Assembly (NCBI GenBank): GCA_026770575.1
Contig: MU657197.1
Span: 302,577-337,423, forward strand
From: Pelagophyceae sp. CCMP2097
Taxonomy: Eukaryota > Sar > Pelagophyceae
Direction of reading: 5' to 3'
DNA: 34,847 bases
Shown: positions 8,711 through 17,090 of the stretch, one piece after another
Layout of the letters: the number at the start of each line of letters is the position of its first letter
Numbering within the stretch: the stretch's first letter is position 1
Translations under genes and position numbers: made by a program
Notes under the pieces: generated by a model
The model's input: the letters and a program-made list of their open reading frames with translations, nothing else
Database searches by the model: none
Told to the model about the DNA's origin: nothing

Positions 8711-9110
8711 AGCACTAAACAAGCGCCCCCCCCAACATTTTGGACTCGATAAAATCTGTATTTGCCTCCTTACCTTGATTTTGACTTGCTCCGTATCGCA
8801 AATGTTCAGGCCCGGCTGTCGATTGCAGGACCACCCGGATCGAAATTCTGGCTATATGACGGGTGGGTCCATACGTACAGGGGCGGTATATGGCCGGTCC
8901 CGTACCAGTGCCGCGAGTGGCGTCTAAGACGAGCCAAAACTGGCGTTTGTATTACCAGTTTGAGCGTTTTTAACAGAAGACTTCTGTGGAACCGCACATT
9001 CCGGGGCTCGTCTCGGCGCCCCTTATCACTCCCAACAGGGCAACTTCAACCGACGAATGCTGCAATTGACGGGAAGTCTTTTGCATCATCGCCGATACCC
9101 CTTGTAGCGC
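8711..9110. other. Intergenic stretch with no recognised feature
   Basis: A 124-codon frame spans 8762-9136 but starts at no convincing ATG context, resembles nothing known to me, and runs into a transposon end. I do not call a gene. Confidence 0.35.
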
Positions 9111-9114
9111 CAAA

Positions 9115-9274
9115 ATTTAAAACGAGATTCCGTTGAACTTTTAGCGCGATTATCTCAGCGCGGGCCCCGTCTGCGGAGTTAAAGAAGATGGAACTTGAAA
9201 GGTCGCGGCGAGGCGCGTTGACTCCATCAAACAGTTTGTCTCAATTCGAGAATCGTGATTTGAGAAGCGGGTCT
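9115..9274 (-). mobile_element. Terminal remnant of the TAGACCCGC-TIR element family
   Basis: This segment is the reverse complement of the left end of the 1269-bp element at 14911-16179. Both share AATTTAAAACGAGATTC, ATCTCAGCG and CTTGAAAG words in the same order, and this copy ends in AGAAGCGGGTCTA, the family terminus. Identity is roughly 75-80 percent by eye. The opposite end of this copy was not found, so it is a deleted remnant. It shows that the element exists in more than one copy. Confidence 0.7.
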
Positions 9275-9429
9275 ACATGCGACGTTTTCAGCTGCTTTAA
9301 AGGAAGTTTAAAAGAAAGTTATTACAAGAGCGCGCATGAGGCACACGGAGGACCCGACTTCGAGCGAAGGATACAGACAAATCCCATTGCAATGCCCACG
9401 TAAATAATAAAATTATTTAACTAATCGCT

Positions 9430-9610
9430 GAACCTTCAAATCCTCCTCCCTATCTTTATTTTTTATTTTTATTTCTTATTGAGCTATTTCTTTTTTGTTT
9501 TTTTGCGGCCGACCAGATTCGAACCTGTGACCAAAAACTTCTTCTATGATGATTCCAATTAGGCTCCTGCTCGACCTCCACTCCCAATTTTAGCAATCGC
9601 ATCAACCGCC
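9430..9610 (-). repeat. Possible tRNA-derived SINE
   Basis: On the minus strand GGTCGAGCAGGAGCC (A-box-like) is followed about 45 bases later by GGTTCGAATCT (B-box-like). A GC-rich GGTCGGCCGC and then a long A-rich tail (9450-9510, seen as T/A-rich on plus) come next. The acceptor and T stems do not pair properly, so it is not a working tRNA gene. No second copy lies in the window to confirm a SINE family. Confidence 0.35.
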
Positions 9611-9669
9611 AATCGCTGAATCGGCCGAGTTGCTGCCCTTTTCTTCCCAAAGGTGGAACCTCACGGATT

Positions 9670-9832
9670 TACCCGGGGATGGACAGACAGAAGGACAGAC
9701 AGAAGGACGGACAGACAAAATTGCCCCTGGTAATCCTTCAATCAAAGGACCCGAAGGGCCCTTGCCGTAAACTGACGTTGATTAAACGGCAAGGACCCTT
9801 CGGGTCCTCAATTACGATCGGCGTCGCAGAGT
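9670..9832 (+). repeat. GACA repeat tail plus a 24-bp-arm hairpin
   Basis: GACAGACAGAAGGACAGACA-type repeats at 9680-9718 are followed by AAATTGCCCCTGGTAATCCT, which parallels the tail of copies 1 and 2 of the dispersed repeat. An inverted repeat then follows: AAGGACCCGAAGGGCCCTTG with CCGT, paired with ACGGCAAGGACCCTTCGGGT with CCT, at 9746-9811. Confidence 0.6.
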
Positions 9833-9960
9833 GCCACAGGGTGCCAGTGTCGCAGTCGTCGCAGAGCGTCGCAGAGTGTCGCAGGCTCCGCGACGATCGC
9901 CGACAGTCGGTGATTGCCGTGGCGTGCCGCGACGCGCCCTCGAGTGGTGTCCCTTGCACC
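9833..9960 (+). repeat. GTCGCAGAGT-type short repeat cluster, locus 3
   Basis: Adjacent GTCGCAGAGC, GTCGCAGAGT and GTCGCAGGCT units lie near 9860-9890, followed by CGATCGCCGACAGTCGGTGA, the same palindromic word seen at locus 1. Confidence 0.6.
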
Positions 9961-10069
9961 GCCGGCGCGAATAAGACGGCCCTCGGTGCATATTTTCACG
10001 TGCGAGGTCCATATCTTTTCGGCTGATTGGGGCCGTTTCCACGGCCAAGGGGCGTATCTTAATACAGGA

Positions 10070-11180
10070 TTAGAACGTGTCCTTCTCGGGCGCTTTGGCG
10101 GCGCCGTCCTCGCGCTCGATCTCGTCCATCAGCGCGGCGACTTCGTCCTAGGGTTGGGGTTGGGGTTCGAGTCGGGATCGAGTCGGGGCTGGGTCGACGT
10201 AAAAAATAGAAACAGAAGGGCTGCCATGCAGTCCGAAGGGCCTTTCCCTGGCCTAGTCGGATCAACGAACTGGGTCGCACCTCGTTGAGTTCCTCGAAAC
10301 GCTTTTGAATGACGGCGTCCTAGGTTATGGGCGTCGGTTTTTGGGTCCTACGCATCGGATTCTCCGCATCGCATCCTCACCTCGTAGGCCTGGAGCTGCG
10401 TCGTGTACGTCATCTTCTTGGTGAAAACGCGGAAGATGTACCTGCGTAAACGCACGCTGATGCGATTCGCATCGTAAACACAGGCTGATGCGATGCCGAG
10501 GCCAATCAACGCACGTTCCCGTCCAGAGCAAAATGGAAGTTACGACGAGGATGCCCGACATGGCCACACCCGTCTGCGCCTATCGAGCGTGTGCCGCGAT
10601 GGCCCGTAAAACACCACACTCTCCCGTAAAGCACCAACCTCGTCCATGCCGCTCGCGATGAGGGCCGCGTACGTGCCAAACGGGACGATCCTGCACCGCG
10701 TATACGGCGGCGCACTCGTTTGAAGCCTCTTTCGTTTGTCGAATTGGTGCATCGACAGAAACGTCGACGCCCCCACTAGATGGTTCGATTAGTCTTTCGC
10801 CCCTATATAACTTACAGGCCGGCTGAGGTCAGGACGACAACGCCGCCGTAGGTGCCCGGGTCGACGAACCACGGGAGGCGCTGCTCCTCTTCAGAGGCCT
10901 CTTTGGCCGCGGAGAGCGACGTAGAAGCCGACCGAGCAAATGTCGCAACCTAGGCTCTCGATGAAAGCCGGCCTCGTACTCCGCCGGTGGTGAGCCTGGC
11001 AGAGGACGCCTCGAGGCCCGTGGGGTCGAGCCTCGAGGACTGCATGCAACTCTCTCAGACGATGCGGCGCACCGCCGGCCCGCGCTGGGCGACGCCGCGC
11101 TGCCGCAGGATCGCGCCGCTGCGCGCCGGCGCCAGCGCGCTCGCGGCATACGTCCACGCGGCGCACAGGAGGAAGAGCAT
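10070..11180 (-). CDS. DUF3007-like plastid membrane protein, 7 exons
   Basis: Minus-strand exons: 11180-11061, 10949-10816, 10690-10639, 10573-10515, 10441-10381, 10319-10281, 10147-10070. All introns are GT-AG, and 543 nt give 180 residues. The N-terminus MLFLLCAAWTYAASALAPAR is a signal peptide with an ASA-x-AP plastid-targeting site, followed by an Arg-rich, Ser-rich transit region. An acidic linker leads to PWFVDPGTYGG. Two hydrophobic segments follow, VVVLTSAGLIVPFGTYAALI and MSGILVVTSILLWTGTYIF. The C-terminal part reads KKMTYTTQLQAYEDAVIQKR, then FEELNEDEVAALMDEIERED. The MTYxxQLxxYExAVxxKRxEEL pattern is, from memory, that of DUF3007 proteins of cyanobacteria and plastid-bearing eukaryotes, whose molecular function I do not know. 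It is divergently arranged with the longin-like gene, with 391 bp between start codons. The last intron carries a transposon fragment. Confidence 0.85.
10229..10272 (-). repeat. Transposon fragment inside the last intron of the DUF3007-like gene
   Basis: The words GTCCGAAGGGCCTTTCCCTG and GCCTAGTCGGATCAACGAAC match the inverted termini seen at 14271-14325 and 16755-16809 and the copy at 13206-13270. It sits within intron 10148-10280, whose other half is GGGGTT/TCGAGTCGGG short repeats. Confidence 0.65.
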
Positions 11181-11571
11181 GGTTGCGTTGTCACACGTTC
11201 TGCCCTTGGGCCGCTCGAAATGCAAGGTCGGTTCAGCGAGGCCCAGACGTCCCCGCGCCGCGCACGCCACCTGGCCGCTTGCCCTCGCCTCTCCTTTCGG
11301 ACCAGCGGCCCGCGGTTGCGGGCGTGCGGCGCCGCGTCATGGAATGATCATCAAGGAGGCGTCCATCGTCGGAAGTCACGAGCGAGGCCCGTAGACTGCC
11401 CTCCAAAGGCCTCCACGGCCCTCGCGAGGCACCCGTGGTCCCTCCGGGGCCTTCACGACTGTATTCGGTCCTCTAGAGGCCCTCCCCGGTCCTCTCCAGT
11501 CCTCTGCTGCTCGTTTGCGCCGACTTGTCTGCAACGCAGGCCTTCGTGTTGGTACTCCAACACTTCCAGCA
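11181..11571. promoter_or_regulatory. Shared upstream region of a divergent gene pair
   Basis: These 391 bp separate the start codons of the minus-strand DUF3007-like gene and the plus-strand longin-like gene, so both promoters must lie here or overlap. The right half (11450-11510) is rich in GGTCCTCT/GGCCCTCC words. I see no clear TATA box, and no conserved element can be named from sequence alone. Confidence 0.45.
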
Positions 11572-12427
11572 ATGGTCTCCCGCCGCTCGCTCTTCTTCCT
11601 GAGCGTCTGCGACGCCGAGTCGGGCGAGCACCTCTTCTTTAAAGAGTGGCGATGGGATGGCGGAAGTTCCTCTTCTGCGAGCCCGTCGGCTGGAGGCGCA
11701 AGGGCCGACGCGCAATGCGGCCGGGCCGACGCGCACGGCGTCGGCAACCTCGTCCGGTCGTTTTTCCAAATCGCGTCGCAGATCGACCACGGTCAGTCGG
11801 TCTGATGAGAGCGTCTGCGCACGTCATTGCTCCGTCGGCCTTTGCCTTCTTCCTTTTGACGTTGCGCCAAGGCATGGTCTCTCGCGTCGTCTTCGAGTCG
11901 GCGGGCGCGGCCGCCGCTGCAGGCGCGCGCATGCAGATGCTGTGCACGAAGAATGACCGTGTTGTGGTCGCTATATTTCATGCGGACGAGGACGAGGTGA
12001 GTCTCGCTCTGTTTTCGATAGGTCTTCGACCCGGGGCCGATACAACGGCCCGCATGCAACCGAGAGTAGACTCCCAGAGGACCTCCCCCGCCCACCACCA
12101 TGCCGTAGGTCGTCGACGGCGGCGACGCGGCGATGCGCCAGCTCGTGGAGCAGGCGCGCGAGCTCTGGAGGTGTTACACCATGAAACACCGCAAAACACC
12201 GCAAAACACTTGAAAATACCTCAAAACACCGTAAACACGTAGTTCGCACCGTCTCGACGAGTTTTCCGGCGTCCTCGACGGCCTCGTCGACACCATCTTC
12301 GGTGAGGAAAACCCGCATCCCCGCCGCAAAACCCGAACCGCCCCGCCTCGCAAACCCGAATCGCCTCGCTGAAACGCCAAAACCCGCAGGCGACGAGGCA
12401 TCCGCGGAAGATGCAACGGTGCGGTAG
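11572..12427 (+). CDS. Longin-fold-like small protein (possible trafficking factor), 5 exons
   Basis: Exons: 11572-11791, 11872-11996, 12109-12170, 12243-12301, 12390-12427. They sum to 504 nt, giving 167 residues and a TAG stop, with GT-AG introns of 72-112 bp. The protein begins MVSRRSLFFLSVCDAESGEH, a beta strand and turn like those opening longin domains. Then come GVGNLVRSFFQIASQID (helix), MVSRVVFESAG, MQMLCTKNDRVVVAIFHADE (two strands), AAMRQLVEQARELW (helix) and HRLDEFSGVLDGLVDTIFG (helix). This strand/helix order, and the LxxxFxIAS helix in particular, resembles TRAPP small subunits and other longins that act in vesicle tethering or small-GTPase regulation. A Ser/Ala/Gly-rich insertion sits near residues 31-55. 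Assignment to a specific longin family is not possible by eye; the fold is inferred. Confidence 0.6.
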
Positions 12428-12879
12428 CGGCCTCCCGCCGCCGCCATCGCCACCGCCGTCGGGCCGTCCTGGAGACACCATCCGTTAAAAGCTGCATTCG
12501 AGGACCCCGCCATCGGCTCCGGACCCCGGGACACTGGAAGCCCTGCGTCGAACCCGGGTCCCACATCTGAGCGGGCTATTCCTCGCCATATTCGATGCTG
12601 GACTCGAGGCGGGCTACCAAAAGGATGTAGGCACGGCGCTCTCAAAATCGATAAAAGGGTAATTGGAAATTGCATTATATGTTTAGCGATGGCCATTTGC
12701 ACTCGGAGCACTCGAGTTTAAGACGATCTTCACGCTGGCGGAGTCGGGCCCACAACCGGGATTTTGCGGCAGTCTCAAAGCACCCGCGATATACTCTGCG
12801 CTGATACACTCAGTTTCTCTGGGCCGCTCGTGTGCGGCGAGATTGGAATATCGGCTTTCAGTGCCCGCGCCCTAAGTCG
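12428..12879. other. Intergenic DNA downstream of the longin-like gene
   Basis: Long minus-strand open frames here (up to 246 codons reaching back through the longin gene) are antisense shadows caused by high GC content. From about 12580 the composition becomes AT-richer with no recognisable element. Confidence 0.4.
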
Positions 12880-12960
12880 CCCCCAGTGATCGCGGGAGGT
12901 GCCTCGTTATAAGCAAGATTACTCGTCTCGTCGAGACACCGCCCGCGATCACTGGGGGGG
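12880..12960. repeat. 81-bp inverted repeat (hairpin or mini-MITE)
   Basis: CCCCCAGTGATCGCGGG at the left pairs with CCCGCGATCACTGGGGG at the right around a 45-bp centre containing CTCGTCTCGTCGAGAC. A long G run follows the right arm. No target duplication is clear. Confidence 0.7.
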
Positions 12961-13404
12961 GGGGGCGTTACGGGGCCCCAAACAGCTCTGGCCCCGTTTT
13001 TGCCTCTCAATAAGGGATCTAAAAGATTTGAATAGGTCCTAAAATGATTTATTGAGATAATAGCGGCTTTAGTGTGGTGTGTGATTAAGAAAATCCCGAT
13101 TTCCGACCAGAGAGCGCCGTGTAGGGGTCTCACAAGGAATGGCGCCGGCCGCGGTTCTTGAGACCGGCAGTCTGACCGAGGGGCGGGACTTCCCGGGATA
13201 TCACGTTCGTGCTCGATTGGTGGATCCGACGAGGCCAGAGAAAGGCCCTTCCCGAAGGTTCGGGACTGGGCAACGGCCCTTGAGAAAATCGGCGAGTCAG
13301 TACACCACGTTTTGCGGTGCGTACTAGCCCCGCGATGCATGCTTTGCTCGAATTGGATCCAAAGTTCCATCGTTTGCGTTTTAACCACCACTCAGAAGGT
13401 TAAT
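12961..13404. repeat. Intergenic DNA with one terminus-like repeat
   Basis: Positions 13206-13270 (TTCGTGCTCGATTGGTGGAT region, then GGCCAGAGAAAGGCCC) are a diverged copy of the terminus at 14271-14325. The rest shows no feature. Confidence 0.5.
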
Positions 13405-14201
13405 TACTGGGAGGCTCCGCCAACTTGCCGGCTAAGGGCCCGCGGTAAATTTTCTCAAACCCACGGTACCACTTTTCAGACCAGGAAACTTCAACAAAAT
13501 TACAGACTTCGGCAAAATTTCAAAATCGCCATCAGTGGTTGAAATCGAACAATTTCATGTGAAAATCAAGGTCATTGCCTCTTTTCGGCTCATATAGAGC
13601 CCATAAGCCACGATTTTTGGCATGCTGTAAATTCACACTTTTGATTTTACCGCCAATTGTTTGCAGACTGCGATTTTCGACTTCGGACTTTGGTGAACCA
13701 GCGATTTTATTTAATAAGCAAGGGCACTGGAATGGCAGAAAGTCCCAATGCCGGGGTAAGGATTTTCTCAGCGCGCGTGGGCTCCGCGGAAGTCAGAAGT
13801 GGCGCGTTCGACGCGCGGCGTCGCGGGCCACACCTTGTACCAAAAAATCAATGGCGTCGCGCGCACGCGCCGCGCGCACTGTGCTAAAAAGCTAGGGGAA
13901 AGTTGACAAGAAGGGATCAGAGCTCTTTTTCGGAACACATTATTTTTACTTTCCCTGAACCTGTTTGTTAACTTCCCCCTTGCTTCTTCGCACAGTGCGC
14001 GCGGCGCGCGCGCGCGACGGCGGTAAAGTTTTGGTACAGACTGTAGCTCTCAACACCGCGCGTCGAATGCGCCACTCCCGACCTCCGCGGGGCCCGTGCG
14101 CGCTGAGAAAATCCTTACCCCGGCATTGAGGCAATCTGGTCGAAAAATGCCCCTCCTTAAAAAATCCTTTGGAACCGGTAAGTTGGCGGAGCCCCCCAGT
14201 A
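13405..14201. mobile_element. CTGGG-TIR transposon (family member 1), about 0.8 kb, with a nested fold-back
   Basis: The left end reads TA then CTGGGAGGCTCCGCCAACTT and GCCGG. The right end is the inverse, CCGGTAAGTTGGCGGAGCCC and CCCAG then TA. This gives roughly 25-bp TIRs flanked by TA. Internal words near 13590-13660 (CATATAGAGCCC, ACGATTTTTGG, ACTTTTGATTTT) recur in the related element at 23339-23718. A second inverted repeat is nested inside (13746-14128). No transposase-like frame was found, so it is non-autonomous. Confidence 0.75.
13746..14128. mobile_element. 383-bp fold-back element
   Basis: The termini are CAATGCCGGGGTAAGGATTT and its inverse AAATCCTTACCCCGGCATTG. The arms extend about 150 bp each with scattered mismatches (GCGCGC-rich and TTGGTAC words pair). 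The roughly 60-bp centre is AT-rich. No target duplication is evident, and it may have spread as part of the surrounding element. Confidence 0.8.
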
Positions 14202-15116
14202 CATCATGAACGACGACAACAATCCATCTGTTGATATTGATATCTATCGTTTTAGTTTAAAATCCATCATATTCGTGCTAAGTTGGTTGATCTGACAAGG
14301 CCGGGGAAAGGTCCTTTGGGACTGGATGGCAGCCCTTCCGGTCTGTCTGCCCTGTAATTTCTTGTTCTTCTTCTTATTATTATTATCCCCCCGGGTCTAT
14401 CTGCCCTTTATTTAATTTATTTATAAGTTCGTTCCGGGATTATAAAATTATAGGAACAAAAATTCTTTCTAAAGCCTTGTAAAGGGACACTCCTGGAAGC
14501 GCCATCACGGAAATCGCCTAGCGCGCCAACTTAAGAGAGCGTTTTTTAAAGAATGTTGGCAGTTGCAACGATCCAGGGCCTTTTGCCATTACGCGCCACT
14601 GGCCCCCCCTCCGAGCGTGTTTGGGGGCTTACAGGGCAGGTCTGGGGCTAGTCTGGGCCCTGCCAAAGCGGCTGCGTCACCGGCACCCGACTTGGGGCTG
14701 CAGAGGACGCGGAATCTCAAAGGCTTGCAAAAACAAGCTAAAACAGGAGCTAAATAAATGTTATCCTTACAGTGATTTTAGATTTTTCCCCCTGATATCC
14801 AAAACACGCCCCATCGGCGGATTCGGGGAGATCCGGCACCATCGGCGGATTCGGGGAGATCCGGCCCTGATCTCCCCGGGTCCGTCGATGGGGCGAGTTT
14901 TGGATATCAGTAGACCCGCTTTTGGCAAATGCGGTCGAGGCTTTCGGAGGATCTGTTTGGTACGATCGACGCGCCTCGACGCAAGCTTTCAAGCTCCGTC
15001 TTTTTTAGCGGCGCGGACGGGGTCAACGCTGAGATATTCGCGCCCAAAGTTCAGCAGAATCTCGTTTTAAATTAGGAAAGTTTGACATTGGGGCATGCAT
15101 GCATGCAGTACCTAAG

Positions 15117-15430
15117 ATTTGTTAAACCTCCTGAGGCGTAGTTATCGAGTGCAGCGAGCCAATTTTCGCCAAAACGAACGCGCAAAGTGGGGGCTCTTCA
15201 TTGAGGACTTGTTGACGGAACATTTCTCTCGACCGGGCAACCCTTCACCGAAAGACTTCGCCGAGTTTACCAGCAATTACGTCGCTTTGTGCCAACGCGC
15301 AAGCACGTTCGCGGTTGGCGAAGTCCTTGTGACGTCGGACACCGCTATTCGCGAGTTGTTGAAGCACCCTTCCATAACTCCGGATGACCTCAAGAAGAGA
15401 GTCTCGCTCCTGTTGGGTCTACCGGCCTGA
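15117..15430 (+). CDS. Unrecognised coding segment in the 1269-bp transposon
   Basis: An open frame of about 103 codons preceded by CCTAAG, a plausible splice acceptor, and lacking an internal ATG, so it would be a downstream exon. The product contains NERAKWGLFIEDLLTEHFSR, then PSPKDFAEFTSNYVALCQRA and SITPDDLKKRVSLLLGLPA before a TGA. It is Leu/Glu-rich and probably helical with balanced composition, which looks like real protein. I recognise no family. The 5' exon is not identifiable. Confidence 0.4.
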
Positions 15431-15529
15431 CCGTGCATCTTCAACCTCCCCCCCCCACCCTTCCCCCGCGCCGAAGCCACGCGCTCTCCGCCATCGTACT
15501 GGTTTACTACACGTAAGGTGGACCACCTC

Positions 15530-16063
15530 TCCCTCCTGGTTCCTCGACCTCTCACGAAACTTCTTCCCCGAAAGGGCGGAGTGGGTCCGTTTTTCGCGCA
15601 TCCGCCTCGTCGACACCAAGCGCCAGATTGTCCAAGGGCCCCACTGCCTCGAATCCCGTGCTCCCCACGAGATCAACTCGTTCCAAGAAAAGCCCCTGGA
15701 CCCCAGCTACAAATTTTATGTAAGAATAACTCATTGATTGATTGATTGATTGATTGGGGGCTGGAGAGCCTAGGCCCGACGGCCTTCCCCAAACCGCAAG
15801 GCGAGGTCTGGCGGCTGCGCGCGCACGCGTTGCACCTCCCGGCCGTGGAACCGGCTTCTTATCGGATCAGTCTGACCGCATCGTGGCTGGGCAGCACTTC
15901 AGGCGAGACCATTTTCGGGCACATCGGCCACAACCCGTGCGCATCCAGGGGAAGGAGGCTTGTTATCCCGGGGTGTGGGCGTCGTGGCGCGTCCGTCGCG
16001 ACACTCTTGACCCCAGAGGACGTCGGTGCGCGGCGGGGCGGCGCCTCTCGGTTCGAGGTTTGA
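15530..16063 (+). CDS. Unrecognised two-part coding segment with a microsatellite intron
   Basis: Frame 1 contains WFLDLSRNFFPERAEWVRFS, then RIRLVDTKRQIVQGPHCLES and PLDPSYKFY. It then meets GTAAGA at 15721. A second frame from about 15767 reads SLGPTAFPKPQGEVWRLRAH, then PASYRISLTASWLGSTSGET and IFGHIGHNPC. Removing about 45 bp that contain five to six tandem ATTG units, bounded by GTAAGA and CTGGAG, joins the two in phase. The joined product is beta-rich in appearance and not recognised. The relation to the upstream segment (15117-15430) and the true start are unknown. Confidence 0.35.
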
Positions 16064-16538
16064 CGGAGAAAACGGAGTTTGATCCGTTAACCGGAACCAA
16101 GTCCGGTAGGGGGTCTACCAGGCGCGGACCAGAGATATTTTAGCGATCATCGGCTCGCTGTACTCTAAAAGCGGGTCTAATATCAGGGGGGGAGCTTAAA
16201 TGTACGTAGTTTTCAATAACACCACCTTTTGACGACACTGTAGGAGGCGGGGAGGGGGCGACGGCTGGGGATACTTGTACATAATCGACACAGTTTTCGG
16301 TGCTGAGTCCGCCTGGCTACTCAGTTTCTTCGTGGGCGCCAAGCCTGAAGAGATGCCGACCTCACATGGCCTAGACGCGGCCGAATAAAAAAATAAGCTC
16401 GCCACGCGATTCTACGCCCAAAACTACCCTGGAGATGCATCAACCTCCCAGCAAATTAAGGAGCGCAACACCGCGGCCCGGGCAGCGACGGTCTTTAAAA
16501 AACGCTCTCTTAAAAACTTGTTCGCCGGTAATGTAATG

Positions 16539-16731
16539 TAGGAAGTCCTTTCCCCTATTGGATTCAGGATCCCCTATTGGATTCCAACCTTCTTCTGGAC
16601 TTTTTCACACTTTTTTAGCTCTTGGATTGGTACAAAAATGCTTTTTCTGAACAAATTGCATTTTCAAGCCCTCTCATTGGCCATTCCGAATCCAATAGGG
16701 AGCAGAATCCAATAGGGGACGGAACTTCCTA
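16539..16731 (+). mobile_element. 193-bp MITE, copy 2
   Basis: Near-identical reverse-complement partner of 6561-6753: same length, about four substitutions, same TA-bounded GGAAGT ends. It lies just to the right of the TTAA-bounded element, between it and the outer right terminus, so it inserted into the outer unit. Confidence 0.9.
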
Positions 16732-16894
16732 ATGTAATAAAAATCGCATGATGTCCAGTCCCGGAGGACCTTCTCCTGGCCTAGTCAGATCAACCAACTT
16801 AGCGCGAATTTGATAGGTTTTAAATAAGAAACGATAAATGAAAGTATCGACGAAATGGGGAGTATTCTCATGCATGATCGGTAACTTTGCACGC

Positions 16895-17035
16895 GACATC
16901 GCGGGGCGAACGTCGCACCAAATCCAGATGGGGTGTATGTACCGGGTCGAGTGAACCGCCAGTAGGGCAATGATCCGGGAAGTCGACCTTTTTCAACCGC
17001 ATCGAAAGGTGGGGAAACGGGTTATGGGCCCAAAC
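16895..17035 (+). repeat. Repeat with empty target site (partner of 24100-24365)
   Basis: GGGTGTATGTACCGGGTCGA, GTGAACCGCCAGTAGG, CAATGATCCGGGAAGTC and AAGGTGGGGAAACGG occur here in the same order as at 24130-24360. Here GTGAACC joins GCCAG directly, whereas the other copy has 134 extra bases at that point. It ends about 60 bp before the proposed start of the F-box/DUSP-like gene, so it may lie in that gene's promoter. Confidence 0.8.
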
Positions 17036-17090
17036 TGAATCTTGCCCCTTCTCTCTCCGCCCGACAGTTTGGGCCCACCGACAGGGCGGA

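Larger units (their letters stand above)
14911..16179. mobile_element. 1269-bp TIR transposon with 7-bp target duplication
   Basis: The termini are TAGACCCGCTTTT and the inverse AAAAGCGGGTCTA, flanked by ATATCAG on both sides (14904-14910 and 16180-16186). The host site is one arm of a palindrome, CCCCTGATATCCAAAAC / GTTTTGGATATCAGGGG. Joining the flanks after removing one ATATCAG restores the palindrome, which independently confirms the insertion. A remnant of the same family is at 9115-9274. The inside carries several open segments described separately. No catalytic triad of a known transposase was recognised. Confidence 0.88.
14531..16513 (+). mobile_element. TTAA-bounded transposon, copy 1, interrupted by another element
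   Basis: The left end is TTAAGAGAGCGTTTTTTAAA and the right end is the inverse, CGCTCTCTTAA. Left and right halves match copy 2 (19974-20672) in the same order over most of their length. Removing the 1269-bp insert and one 7-bp target copy leaves 707 bp, against 699 bp in copy 2. An internal palindromic arm (14792-14910) contains a 28-bp tandem duplication (CATCGGCGGATTCGGGGAGA unit) at about 14813-14868. TTAA at both ends recalls piggyBac target sites, but the terminal bases are not the typical piggyBac CCC, so the superfamily is unproven. Confidence 0.85.
14271..16809. mobile_element. Outer 2.5-kb TIR-bounded unit containing nested insertions
   Basis: The left terminus ATTCGTGCTAAGTTGGTTGA continues TCTGACAAGGCCGGGGAAAG. 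The right terminus is its inverse (TCAGATCAACCAACTTAGCG then CGAAT). Copies of the same terminus occur at 13206-13270 and 10229-10272. Within it lie a TTAA-bounded element (14531-16513), the 1269-bp element inside that, and a 193-bp MITE (16539-16731). Little sequence belongs to the outer unit itself. No clear target duplication was seen, so treating the two termini as one element is inference. Confidence 0.55.

Noticed and set aside
10148..10175. Telomere-like GGGTTGGGGTTGGGG
   Set aside because: Only about three units, inside an intron next to other short repeats, and not at a chromosome end.
12530..12600. tRNA-like GGGTTCGAC on the minus strand
   Set aside because: The T stem does not pair and no A box is visible.
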